This document shows, piece after piece, positions 1-5,638 of a stretch of DNA of 6,778 nucleotides (its first letter is position 1; each line of letters starts with the position of its first letter). This DNA comes from Acidobacteriota bacterium (GTDB lineage Bacteria; Acidobacteriota; Terriglobia; 20CM-2-55-15). A model generated the notes under the pieces. That model worked only from the letters and a program-made list of their open reading frames with translations, did not search any database and was not told the DNA's origin. Location: NCBI GenBank assembly GCA_003222755.1, contig QHXA01000059.1:1-6778 (forward strand). The letters are read 5' to 3'. The position numbers and the translations under genes are program-made.

Positions 1-737
1 CCTACGTTGCGGGCGATGATTTCCGGCACTTAGACTGGAAAGCCTATCTTCGATTGAACCGCCTGATCTTGAAGCTGTTCGAGGAAGAGGAAGATTTGCC
101 AATCTACTTCTTCGTCGACAGCAGCCAGTCCATGAGTTACGGAGACCCATCCAAGCTCGACTATTCCCGCCGCGTGGCGGCCGCACTCTGCTATATCGGC
201 CTTGCAAACCTCGACCGCGTGAACGTGATTTCATTTGCAGAGGGTGTTAAAGCGGAATTGCCGCCTCAGCGCGGCAAGGGAAGAATTTTTAAAATATTCC
301 GCTTTCTCACCGACCTGAACGCGAGCGGAGAAACCGACGCGAAATCCTCATTTAAAACCTATTGCACCGAAACGCGGCGGCGCGGACTCGCTGTTGTGAT
401 TTCTGATTTCTTCGACAGTCACGGATTTGAAGGAGCGCTGGATATCCTGCGGCACTTTCGGCATGACATCTTTGTCATTCACATCGCGAGTCACGAGGAG
501 ATCGATCCCGCATTGCGCGGTGAACTCCTTCTGGTTGACGCGGAGAACAACACAAGTCGAGAGATTACCATCACTCCATCGTTATTGGCCGCTTACAAAG
601 TGGAGTTCGCGAAGTACTGCGAAGCCGTCGAATCCTACTGCGGAAAATATCAGCTCGGATACGTGCGTACGACGACGGACTTTCCTTTCGAAGAACTGGT
701 CCTGAAAGTTTTCCGCCAAGGCAGGTTCTTGAAATGA
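1..737 (+). CDS. DUF58 domain protein, C-terminal part (5' end outside window)
   Basis: This is the C-terminal 244 residues of a DUF58 protein, the family usually encoded next to a MoxR AAA+ ATPase. The frame is open from the first bases. The residues before the first possible start codon (YVAGDDFRHLDWKAYLRLNR) already match the DUF58 signature of the form Y-x-x-G-D-D-x-R-x-x-D-W followed by K-x-F-E-E-E, so the TTG at 54 is an internal codon and the true start is upstream. After the signature comes a vWA-like fold: hydrophobic strand IYFFVDSSQSM carries a DxSxS metal-binding (MIDAS) motif, and LAVVISDFFD supplies the later strand with its acidic residue. No membrane helix is visible in this part. 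The stop codon overlaps the next start (ATGA), so the two genes are probably translationally coupled. The family is thought to act with MoxR and Bat proteins in envelope or complex-assembly functions; the exact client is unknown. The family call is firm, the role is inferred. Confidence 0.93.
   Translation, partial: YVAGDDFRHLDWKAYLRLNRLILKLFEEEEDLPIYFFVDSSQSMSYGDPSKLDYSRRVAAALCYIGLANLDRVNVISFAEGVKAELPPQRGKGRIFKIFRFLTDLNASGETDAKSSFKTYCTETRRRGLAVVISDFFDSHGFEGALDILRHFRHDIFVIHIASHEEIDPALRGELLLVDAENNTSREITITPSLLAAYKVEFAKYCEAVESYCGKYQLGYVRTTTDFPFEELVLKVFRQGRFLK
715..737 (+). promoter_or_regulatory. ATGA stop/start overlap with weak purine-rich RBS
   Basis: The TGA stop of the DUF58 gene (735-737) overlaps the ATG of the next gene (734-736). 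A purine-rich stretch with AAGG and CAGG lies roughly 9-16 bases upstream and may serve as a weak Shine-Dalgarno site inside the DUF58 coding sequence. The arrangement indicates translational coupling within one transcript. Confidence 0.6.
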
Positions 738-2491
738 CGTTCCTCGCACTGACTCCGCTCGAAACAGCACTTCTTGCCATCCTAACCGCCGGATCGATTG
801 TCGCTCTCTATTTTCTTAAGCTACGTCATCGGCGCGTCGTGATTTCCTCATCGATCTTGTGGAGGCGCGTGCTCGACGAGCGGCAATCGCACTCGCTTTG
901 GGAGAAACTTCGCAGGATTATTTCGATTGTGATCGCCGTGACGATCGCACTCTTGATTGCGGTGGGACTGGCTCGGCCCGAAATCGAGTCGCTGACTGGG
1001 AAGAACGAGCGGATTGTGATCGTGCTCGATACGTCCCCGACAATGAACACGGTGACGCACGACGGCAAAACCCGTTGGCAACACGCGGCGGAAAGGGCGA
1101 AAGGCCTTCTGGACAGCGGCGGCCCGACAACCGAGTTTCGCGTCATCGATACGTCAGGCGTGACGGCTTCGGCGTTCACAACGGATCGGAACGAGGTACG
1201 AAAACTCATCGAACAAATGTCGCCTAAAACTGCGGATCCGCAGTTTCCCAAGGTGGACGACCGCGACTCGCAAGTCTATTTCATCTCGGATGGAGTGACG
1301 CTGCACAGCACGCCGTCTTTCGTCAGGCGCATCTCGGTGTTCGAATCGGCCAACAACGTCGGCATCACAGCATTTGAAATTCGTTCGATACCGTCGACAC
1401 CGCTCGGCTATGAGGCCTATCTCGAAGTTCAGAATTTTGGGCGGCCCGCCGAGGTGGGCATCGTTTTGAGCGGAACGGGTGGCCAGCGCATCAATAAGAC
1501 GCTCCGATTGGGCACGGAAGAAATCTACAAGGACGTCTTTGACTTGTCCCCATTTACGGGTGGCGGCGTTCGCGCCACCATACAGGCGAACGACGATGCG
1601 CTCTCGCTCGACGATGTCGCCTTCGCGTACCTTCCTGTAAAGCGGAGGACGCGCACGCTTCTGGTCACACGTGGAAACCATTTTCTGGAAACCTTGTTGA
1701 AGCTCGATAGCTATGTCGATCTGGCCGTCACGGATCCGGCCAGCTATCGCGAGTCGCCAAATATCGATGCCTATATCTTCGATCGCTTTGCTCCGGCCGC
1801 TGTTCCTGCGCGGCCGGCGTTGATCATCGGTACGCCAAGCGCTCCGTGGCTGAAAGCCTCGAGCGGTGAGGTGCAAAAGCCGGAAATTGTATCGTGGTCT
1901 GAAAACCATCCGGTCATGCAGTATGTTTCAGTTCACGATGTGACCATCGAACGGGCGTCGCGAATCGATGCGGGAAATCTCACGGTGATTGCTGCTTCGA
2001 AGCAGACGCCGCTCATTGTGGCGTCGGAAAAACCGAAGTGGGTCATGCTGACGTTCGATCTGGAATCTTCGGATTTTCCTTTCCACGTCGGCTTTCCCGT
2101 TTTCATAGAAAATGTGTTGGCGTGGTTCAGTCGCGAACAATTGGCACTCAAGCGTAGCCCGGGAATTGTTGATGTGCCGCTGGCGAATGCGCAGATCCGC
2201 ACAATTGATGGAAAGATCGTGTCATCGGATCAACAGCTCGGTAAAACGGTGTTTCAAACCAGCGAACCGGGACTCTATGCCGCCACACAAGGTGACCAGC
2301 GTGTGCATGTTGCGGTCAATCTGGCGAATCCAACGTTCTCGGATGTGAATCGTTCCGTCTTCAAAACGGACAAAGCTGCTGCGGCACAGCATTACTGGCT
2401 CCGCCGCGAGCTGTGGTTTTACATGCTGGTGGCGGCGGTCGTGCTGATCGCGGTCGAATGGTTTACGTATCACCGAAGAATGACGTTGTGA
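734..2491 (+). CDS. BatA-like membrane protein with degenerate vWA domain
   Basis: A 585-residue membrane protein of the BatA type. The N-terminus is the typical BatA segment: a membrane helix at about 8-28, a basic RHRR stretch, a SSSILWRRV region, and a second helix at about 60-80 ending in the ARPE motif usual for this family. A vWA domain begins near residue 93 (IVIVLDTSPTM). Its MIDAS motif reads DTSPT at 99-103, with Thr in place of the last Ser. The middle of the domain, which would carry the conserved MIDAS Thr, looks short, although the later strand VYFISDGV is present. Residues around 330-390 (TRTLLVTRG to ALIIGTPSAPWL) resemble the Rossmann-like, amidotransferase-like region of larger Bat proteins but show no catalytic Cys. 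A C-terminal helix at about 560-578 (LWFYMLVAAVVLIAVEW) is followed by basic residues. The soluble middle therefore lies between membrane anchors. It sits between DUF58 and the double-vWA protein, so it is probably part of the same membrane complex. Function beyond that is not established. Confidence 0.88.
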   Translation: MTFLALTPLETALLAILTAGSIVALYFLKLRHRRVVISSSILWRRVLDERQSHSLWEKLRRIISIVIAVTIALLIAVGLARPEIESLTGKNERIVIVLDTSPTMNTVTHDGKTRWQHAAERAKGLLDSGGPTTEFRVIDTSGVTASAFTTDRNEVRKLIEQMSPKTADPQFPKVDDRDSQVYFISDGVTLHSTPSFVRRISVFESANNVGITAFEIRSIPSTPLGYEAYLEVQNFGRPAEVGIVLSGTGGQRINKTLRLGTEEIYKDVFDLSPFTGGGVRATIQANDDALSLDDVAFAYLPVKRRTRTLLVTRGNHFLETLLKLDSYVDLAVTDPASYRESPNIDAYIFDRFAPAAVPARPALIIGTPSAPWLKASSGEVQKPEIVSWSENHPVMQYVSVHDVTIERASRIDAGNLTVIAASKQTPLIVASEKPKWVMLTFDLESSDFPFHVGFPVFIENVLAWFSREQLALKRSPGIVDVPLANAQIRTIDGKIVSSDQQLGKTVFQTSEPGLYAATQGDQRVHVAVNLANPTFSDVNRSVFKTDKAAAAQHYWLRRELWFYMLVAAVVLIAVEWFTYHRRMTL

Positions 2492-2510
2492 GGGTTGCGG
2501 AATAGAACTC

Positions 2511-5048
2511 ATGCGTTTTAGTTTCGACACATATTGGCCGTTGCTGCTGCTGTTGGTTATTCCCTACCTATGGTGGGTGCAACGCCGCACACAGACCGAT
2601 CTCAGCCCAAAGCATCTGAAACTCGCAGGTTTCGTGCGATCCGCCATCGTCGCTCTAATCGTCTTTGCGCTGATGCAGCCGGTGATTTATCGATCGGGAG
2701 CATGGATTTCCGTCGTATACCTCCTCGATGTTTCCCAAAGCGTCTCTCCTCCTGCGATCCAGTCTGCGATTCAGTGGATTCAGCAAACGAACGAGGCAGG
2801 CCATCCCGATCACGCGCGCTTCATCCCCTTCGCAGCGAATGCCGGAATTTTCGACAAGCTCGACCAGCTCAAAGAAGTTCAAGTCGCAACCACAGCATCC
2901 CGCGGCTCTATCGACCAAAGCGGAACGAATATCGAAAACGCAATTGACAGCGCCATCCGCAGTTTCGCGCCGCATCATTTGAAGCGGCTCGTGCTGCTCA
3001 GTGATGGTAATGAAAATTCCGGCCGGATGATGAACATGCTTGCACGTCTGAAATCTGAAGGAATCCACGTGCACACAGTTCCTTCGCCGGCACGGACGAA
3101 CCGGGATGTTTGGGTCGAAAACATTTTGGCCCCGTCGGAAGTCACGGCCGAAGAACTGTTCCCGTTGGAAGCGCATGTATACAGTCAGACCGAAACGTCC
3201 GCCGAAGTTGAGGTCAAGCACGGCGATAAGGTTCTCGGTACCAAACAGGTGCACTTGATCCGCGGACTGAATCGCGTTGCGTTCGAAGCGAGCATCAAGG
3301 ATGAAGCCGGACCAGCGTTAGTTGAAGCGGAAGTAAAGTCAGCAAATGATCCATTTGCGGAGAACAACAAATTCCGCTCGTCGATCGTGGTGCAAGGACG
3401 TCCCAAGATTTTGTACGTGGAAAGTCACGCCCAGAGCGCGCGGTATTTGCAGAGTGCGCTCACAAGCGAAGGGCTGAACGTCAACACGGTGGATCCATCC
3501 ATGATACCCAACTCGCTCGAACAACTGGATGGTTACGATGCCGTGTTGCTGAGCGACGTCGCACGCAACAGTCTCAACGACCAGCAAATGAAAACGCTCG
3601 CAACTTATGTGCGGGATCTGGGGGGCGGGTTCATCCTGGCGGGCGGCGAGAATAATTACGGTGAAGGGGGCTACTCCAAAACCGCTATCGAAGAAGTACT
3701 CCCCGTCACGTTCGAGACGAAGAAAGAAAAACCGGATTCCGTGGCGATGATCGTCGTGCTCGACAAATCGGGAAGCATGGGCGGTCAAAAGATCGAGATG
3801 ACCAAAGAGGCGGCCAAGGCCCCACTCGCTCTGTTGAAAGACACCGACAGCTTTGGCGTGGTCGCCTTCGATTACAACTTCTATTGGCCAGTGAAATTTC
3901 AGCCCGTCTCAAACCGCTCGGCGATTACTCAAGCGATCAGCACGATCATTGCGGGGGGCGAAACGAACATTTATCCCGCCTTGCGTGAAGCGTATATCCA
4001 GCTTGCCGGCGCGACATCACAAGTCAAACACGTGATTCTTCTATCCGACGGCCGCTCGCTGCCTGACGATTTTGAAGGCCTCACGAAGAAAATGGCGGAA
4101 GGGAAGATCACGGTATCGACTGTCGCAGTCGGAAATGGCGCTGACCGCGAGTTGCTGTCGCAGATTGCAAACTGGGGCCACGGTCGCACATATTACCTCG
4201 AAGATCCCAACGCTGTTCCGCAGATCTTCACGGAAGAGACGGAACTCGCGACGGGCAAGACGCTACGGGAGGAATCCTTCAAACCGGTCGTGAAGAAGAA
4301 CGTCGAGGCATTCAAAGGCATCGATTTCGATGCTGCGCCGCCGCTGCTGGGTTATGTCGCGACAAAGTCGAAGGACACGTCTGAGGTGCTGCTCGAATCG
4401 AAACGCAAAGACCCAATTCTGGCCCGCTGGCAATACGGCCTTGGAAAGACAGCGGCATTCTTGTCGGATCTGAAGGACCGCTGGGCCGTCGATTGGCTGC
4501 GCTGGAACGGTTATCCGAAATTCTGGTCGCAGCTCGTTCGCGAGATCATGCGCCGGCGCGATGACAACGAATTTGATTTCCGCGTTGTGAAAGATGGAGA
4601 TGAAGCCAAGATCTCTATCAATGCGATCCGAAAAGACGGCCAATTCCGGAACAAACTCGAAACGCAGGTGAGGGTTGTTGGCCCGGACCAATCGATATCC
4701 GATGTTGCCGTCCATCAGGTCGGCCCCGGCGCCTATGAAGCCAAGTATCCGCTCACAAAAAAGGGCGCGTATCTTTTCCGGGCCGTCGGCGCGGAGAGCG
4801 GTGGACGGTCCAGGGTGATCGCATACTCCTATCCCGATGAGTATCACTTCTACCCGCCGAATACCGAATTGCTGCGCTCGATCAGCAACGAAACCAAGGG
4901 CCGCTTCCAGCCCCGCACCGAGGACATCTTCGAAGCCAACGGCGAAACGACAGCACTGCCCACCCCGCTCTGGCCATACCTGACGGCCCTCGCGCTAATG
5001 CTGTACCTGACGGACGTCCTGCTGCGGCGCCTTCGGCTGTTCGAGTAG
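2511..5048 (+). CDS. Large membrane protein: two vWA domains plus glutamine-amidotransferase-like domain
   Basis: An 845-residue protein. Two N-terminal helices (about 8-23 and 42-60) are followed by a first vWA domain with a complete-looking MIDAS set: DVSQS at 73-77, SGTN with Thr139, and LLSDGNE with Asp165. An immunoglobulin-like beta region (about 200-290) follows. Residues 297-400 form a class I glutamine-amidotransferase-like fold (RPKILYVESH, GYDAVLLSD, then GGGFILAGGENNYGEGGY). It has no evident nucleophilic Cys, so it is probably structural or binding rather than catalytic. The second vWA domain starts at about 410 with DKSGS at 418-422, Thr485 in GGETN and Asp513 in LLSDGRS, again a complete MIDAS. 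A conserved C-terminal region (about 600-680, including ARWQYGLGKTAAFLSD) precedes a final helix at about 822-838. The gene follows the BatA-like gene by 19 bases and ends the Bat-type operon. The spacer shows only a weak GCGGA-like RBS. The domain calls are firm. A role as membrane scaffold or metal-dependent adhesion partner for MoxR/DUF58 is inference. Confidence 0.9.
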   Translation: MRFSFDTYWPLLLLLVIPYLWWVQRRTQTDLSPKHLKLAGFVRSAIVALIVFALMQPVIYRSGAWISVVYLLDVSQSVSPPAIQSAIQWIQQTNEAGHPDHARFIPFAANAGIFDKLDQLKEVQVATTASRGSIDQSGTNIENAIDSAIRSFAPHHLKRLVLLSDGNENSGRMMNMLARLKSEGIHVHTVPSPARTNRDVWVENILAPSEVTAEELFPLEAHVYSQTETSAEVEVKHGDKVLGTKQVHLIRGLNRVAFEASIKDEAGPALVEAEVKSANDPFAENNKFRSSIVVQGRPKILYVESHAQSARYLQSALTSEGLNVNTVDPSMIPNSLEQLDGYDAVLLSDVARNSLNDQQMKTLATYVRDLGGGFILAGGENNYGEGGYSKTAIEEVLPVTFETKKEKPDSVAMIVVLDKSGSMGGQKIEMTKEAAKAPLALLKDTDSFGVVAFDYNFYWPVKFQPVSNRSAITQAISTIIAGGETNIYPALREAYIQLAGATSQVKHVILLSDGRSLPDDFEGLTKKMAEGKITVSTVAVGNGADRELLSQIANWGHGRTYYLEDPNAVPQIFTEETELATGKTLREESFKPVVKKNVEAFKGIDFDAAPPLLGYVATKSKDTSEVLLESKRKDPILARWQYGLGKTAAFLSDLKDRWAVDWLRWNGYPKFWSQLVREIMRRRDDNEFDFRVVKDGDEAKISINAIRKDGQFRNKLETQVRVVGPDQSISDVAVHQVGPGAYEAKYPLTKKGAYLFRAVGAESGGRSRVIAYSYPDEYHFYPPNTELLRSISNETKGRFQPRTEDIFEANGETTALPTPLWPYLTALALMLYLTDVLLRRLRLFE

Positions 5049-5053
5049 TTATC

Positions 5054-5278
5054 ATGATTCGCACACAAGTCAGTTTGAGCGAAGACGAATATCGCGCCGC
5101 CAAGGCCGAAGCCGCCCGGTTGGGCATTTCCCTCGCGGAGTTGTTGAGGCGGTCGTTGCGGCACATCCTTCCAGCAGACGAAAAGAAACCGTGGATGCGG
5201 TACGCAGGGATGGTCGAGACTGGAGAAAAGGATGCCAGCCAAAAGATCGACGAGATCGTCTACGGCCACAAGAAATGA
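5054..5278 (+). CDS. Ribbon-helix-helix antitoxin, VapB-like (probably orphaned)
   Basis: A 74-residue protein with an N-terminal Arc/CopG-type ribbon-helix-helix DNA-binding domain: the beta strand MIRTQVSLS, helix EDEYRAAKAEAARLG, then ISLAELLRRSLRHIL. The C-terminal tail (KPWMRYAGMVETGEKDASQKIDEIVYG) is the kind of segment by which VapB antitoxins bind and neutralise a PIN-domain ribonuclease. Such proteins also usually repress their own operon. It starts 5 bases after the stop of the large vWA gene. That leaves no space for a promoter of its own between them, so any promoter must lie inside the upstream gene or it rides on the Bat-type operon transcript. No good Shine-Dalgarno site is visible. 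The partner toxin directly downstream is broken, so this antitoxin probably has no local target now, though it could still act on a related toxin elsewhere. Confidence 0.87.
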   Translation: MIRTQVSLSEDEYRAAKAEAARLGISLAELLRRSLRHILPADEKKPWMRYAGMVETGEKDASQKIDEIVYGHKK

Positions 5279-5384
5279 AGCGTACGTCGACACGTCCGCG
5301 CTGATCGCCTTCGCCGATCGTTCCTCTCGTCATCCATACCTGAAAAACTGCCGCTCGCACCGCGGAGCGGTGCTGGGAAATTAG
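5275..5384 (+). pseudogene. Remnant of PIN-domain (VapC-like) toxin, frameshifted and truncated
   Basis: From 5280 the frame reads AYVDTSALIAFADRSSRHPYL. This is the N-terminus of a PIN-domain ribonuclease: the Asp in VDTSAL is the first metal-binding acidic residue of the active site. An ATG overlapping the antitoxin stop (5275-5277, ATGA) is where such a toxin normally starts, but it is out of frame; it gives MKRTSTRPR and a stop. Inserting one base after ATGAA would restore MK-AYVDTSAL, so a one-base deletion near the start is the simplest reading. After about codon 20 the similarity ends and the frame enters the palindrome block, stopping at TAG 5382-5384. A complete PIN toxin is about 130-150 residues, and the rest is not found downstream. 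An in-frame ATG at 5232 would give a 50-residue product with an implausible N-terminus read from the antitoxin gene. No active toxin is expected. Confidence 0.8.
5357..5373. repeat. GC-rich hairpin, left outer copy
   Basis: GCACCGC-GGA-GCGGTGC: a perfect 7-bp stem with a 3-base loop. Its inverted copy is at 5549-5565. It begins within the frame of the PIN remnant. Confidence 0.8.
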
Positions 5385-5415
5385 CCAGGGGTACGCGTTT
5401 TTTGCGTACCCCTGG
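5385..5415. repeat. 12-bp-stem hairpin with T-rich loop, left copy
   Basis: Stem CCAGGGGTACGC pairs with GCGTACCCCTGG over 12 bp without mismatch, with the 7-base loop GTTTTTT. Its inverse copy, with the loop AAAAAAC, is at 5507-5537. The T-run is in the loop, not after the stem, so it is not a standard intrinsic terminator. Confidence 0.88.
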
Positions 5416-5435
5416 GATACTTCGACACTCTGGAA

Positions 5436-5461
5436 TCCGCACCCTGAAAGGGTGTCGCGGA
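5436..5461. repeat. Inner hairpin, left of the dyad axis
   Basis: TCCG and CACCCT pair with AGGGTG and CGGA around the loop GAA, with a three-base bulge (TCG) on the 3' side. It is the diverged mirror partner of the hairpin at 5467-5486. Confidence 0.65.
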
Positions 5462-5466
5462 CTCCC

Positions 5467-5486
5467 CGCACCCCTGCCGGGGTGCG
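5467..5486. repeat. Inner hairpin, right of the dyad axis
   Basis: CGCACCCC-TGCC-GGGGTGCG: a perfect 8-bp stem with a 4-base loop. The following GATTC mirrors GAATC before the left inner hairpin, which supports one ancestral palindrome. Confidence 0.75.
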
Positions 5487-5506
5487 ATTCTTGGTGCGTC
5501 TCAATA

Positions 5507-5537
5507 CCAGGGGTACGCAAAAAACGCGTACCCCTGG
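5507..5537. repeat. 12-bp-stem hairpin with A-rich loop, right copy
   Basis: Inverted copy of 5385-5415: stem CCAGGGGTACGC with GCGTACCCCTGG and loop AAAAAAC. All 31 bases match the reverse complement of the left copy. Confidence 0.88.
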
Positions 5538-5548
5538 CTAATCTCCTG

Positions 5549-5565
5549 GCACCGCTCCGCGGTGC
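5549..5565. repeat. GC-rich hairpin, right outer copy
   Basis: GCACCGC-TCC-GCGGTGC: perfect 7-bp stem, the exact inverse of 5357-5373. It closes the right end of the 211-bp palindrome. Confidence 0.8.
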
Positions 5566-5584
5566 GGAAATGTCCGAACTCCAG

Positions 5585-5605
5585 GCGGCGGTCATAGACC
5601 GCCGC
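5585..5605. repeat. GC-rich hairpin with 9-bp stem
   Basis: GCGGCGGTC-ATA-GACCGCCGC: perfect 9-bp stem with a 3-base loop. It lies 18 bp outside the large palindrome and has a different stem sequence, so it is a separate unit. Short perfect GC-rich palindromes of this kind are often dispersed, intergenic repeats; copy number cannot be judged from this window. Confidence 0.75.
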
Positions 5606-5608
5606 TAC

Positions 5609-5627
5609 AGTATTTTTATAAAATACT
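5609..5627. repeat. AT-rich hairpin with 8-bp stem before sensor gene
   Basis: AGTATTTT-TAT-AAAATACT: perfect 8-bp stem with a 3-base loop, in sharp base-composition contrast to the GC-rich hairpins before it. It ends 11 bases before the sensor gene's ATG. It could be a regulator-binding palindrome, part of a promoter, or the AT-rich edge of the repeat block. Confidence 0.65.
5617..5624 (+). promoter_or_regulatory. Possible -10 element (TATAAAAT) for the sensor gene
   Basis: TATAAAAT sits 14 bases before the ATG at 5639, in the only AT-rich stretch of this intergenic region. It resembles a -10 box but no good -35 is present at the expected distance, where the 5585-5605 hairpin lies. If real, transcription would start only a few bases before the start codon, giving a nearly leaderless mRNA; this fits the absence of a Shine-Dalgarno site. 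Weak support only. Confidence 0.25.
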
Positions 5628-5638
5628 CCCACGGTTTT

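Larger units (their letters stand above)
5356..5566. repeat. 211-bp nested imperfect palindrome
   Basis: The two 60-bp outer arms (5356-5415 and 5507-5566) are inverted copies that agree at 57 of 60 positions by my count. The three differences are all transitions, in the spacer around 5374-5379. Each arm contains two smaller hairpins. The 91-bp centre is itself a diverged inverted repeat: 5433-5460 and 5464-5490 match in inverse orientation apart from small gaps and a different hairpin loop. Outer and inner pairs share one dyad axis near 5461, so the whole block is one long palindrome. It contains no credible coding sequence and no visible transposase, and I see no target-site duplication. 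It abuts the broken PIN gene. It could be a REP/REPIN- or MITE-like mobile element, or a composite of several insertions. As RNA it would fold into a very stable structure that may end or block transcription between the operon and the sensor gene. Confidence 0.85.

Noticed and set aside
54..737. TTG at 54 as the start of the first gene
   Set aside because: The same frame is open to the window edge and residues before 54 carry the conserved DUF58 signature, so the gene is 5'-truncated by the window.
1154..1909. 251-codon open frame on the - strand
   Set aside because: It lies wholly within the BatA-like gene, is Arg-rich without recognisable domains, and looks like a shadow of a GC-rich coding strand.
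2655..3254. 199-codon open frame on the - strand
   Set aside because: It is antisense to the double-vWA gene, whose domain motifs are unambiguous; no domain is recognisable in the antisense product.
4263..4847. 194-codon open frame on the - strand
   Set aside because: It is antisense to the conserved C-terminal region of the vWA gene and has no recognisable motif.
5232..5384. ATG at 5232 as a real start for the PIN remnant
   Set aside because: It would overlap the antitoxin by 47 bases and add 16 residues unlike any PIN N-terminus; the ATGA overlap at 5275 is the normal arrangement, and the product would be truncated anyway.
5385..5415. Intrinsic transcription terminator
   Set aside because: The T-run is in the hairpin loop, not directly after the stem, and the block is symmetric on both strands. 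It may still hinder polymerase, but not as a standard terminator.
5345..5580. Insertion sequence with terminal inverted repeats
   Set aside because: The inverted arms are only 91 bp apart with no transposase, and I could not find a target-site duplication in the flanks; a non-autonomous element remains possible.
5070..5595. Two long - strand open frames across the antitoxin gene and palindrome block
   Set aside because: They read through hairpin repeats and the antisense of the antitoxin; composition is Arg/Ser-rich with no domain.
5356..5627. CRISPR array
   Set aside because: Repeats are inverted, not direct, spacing is irregular and symmetric about one axis, and no cas gene is present.
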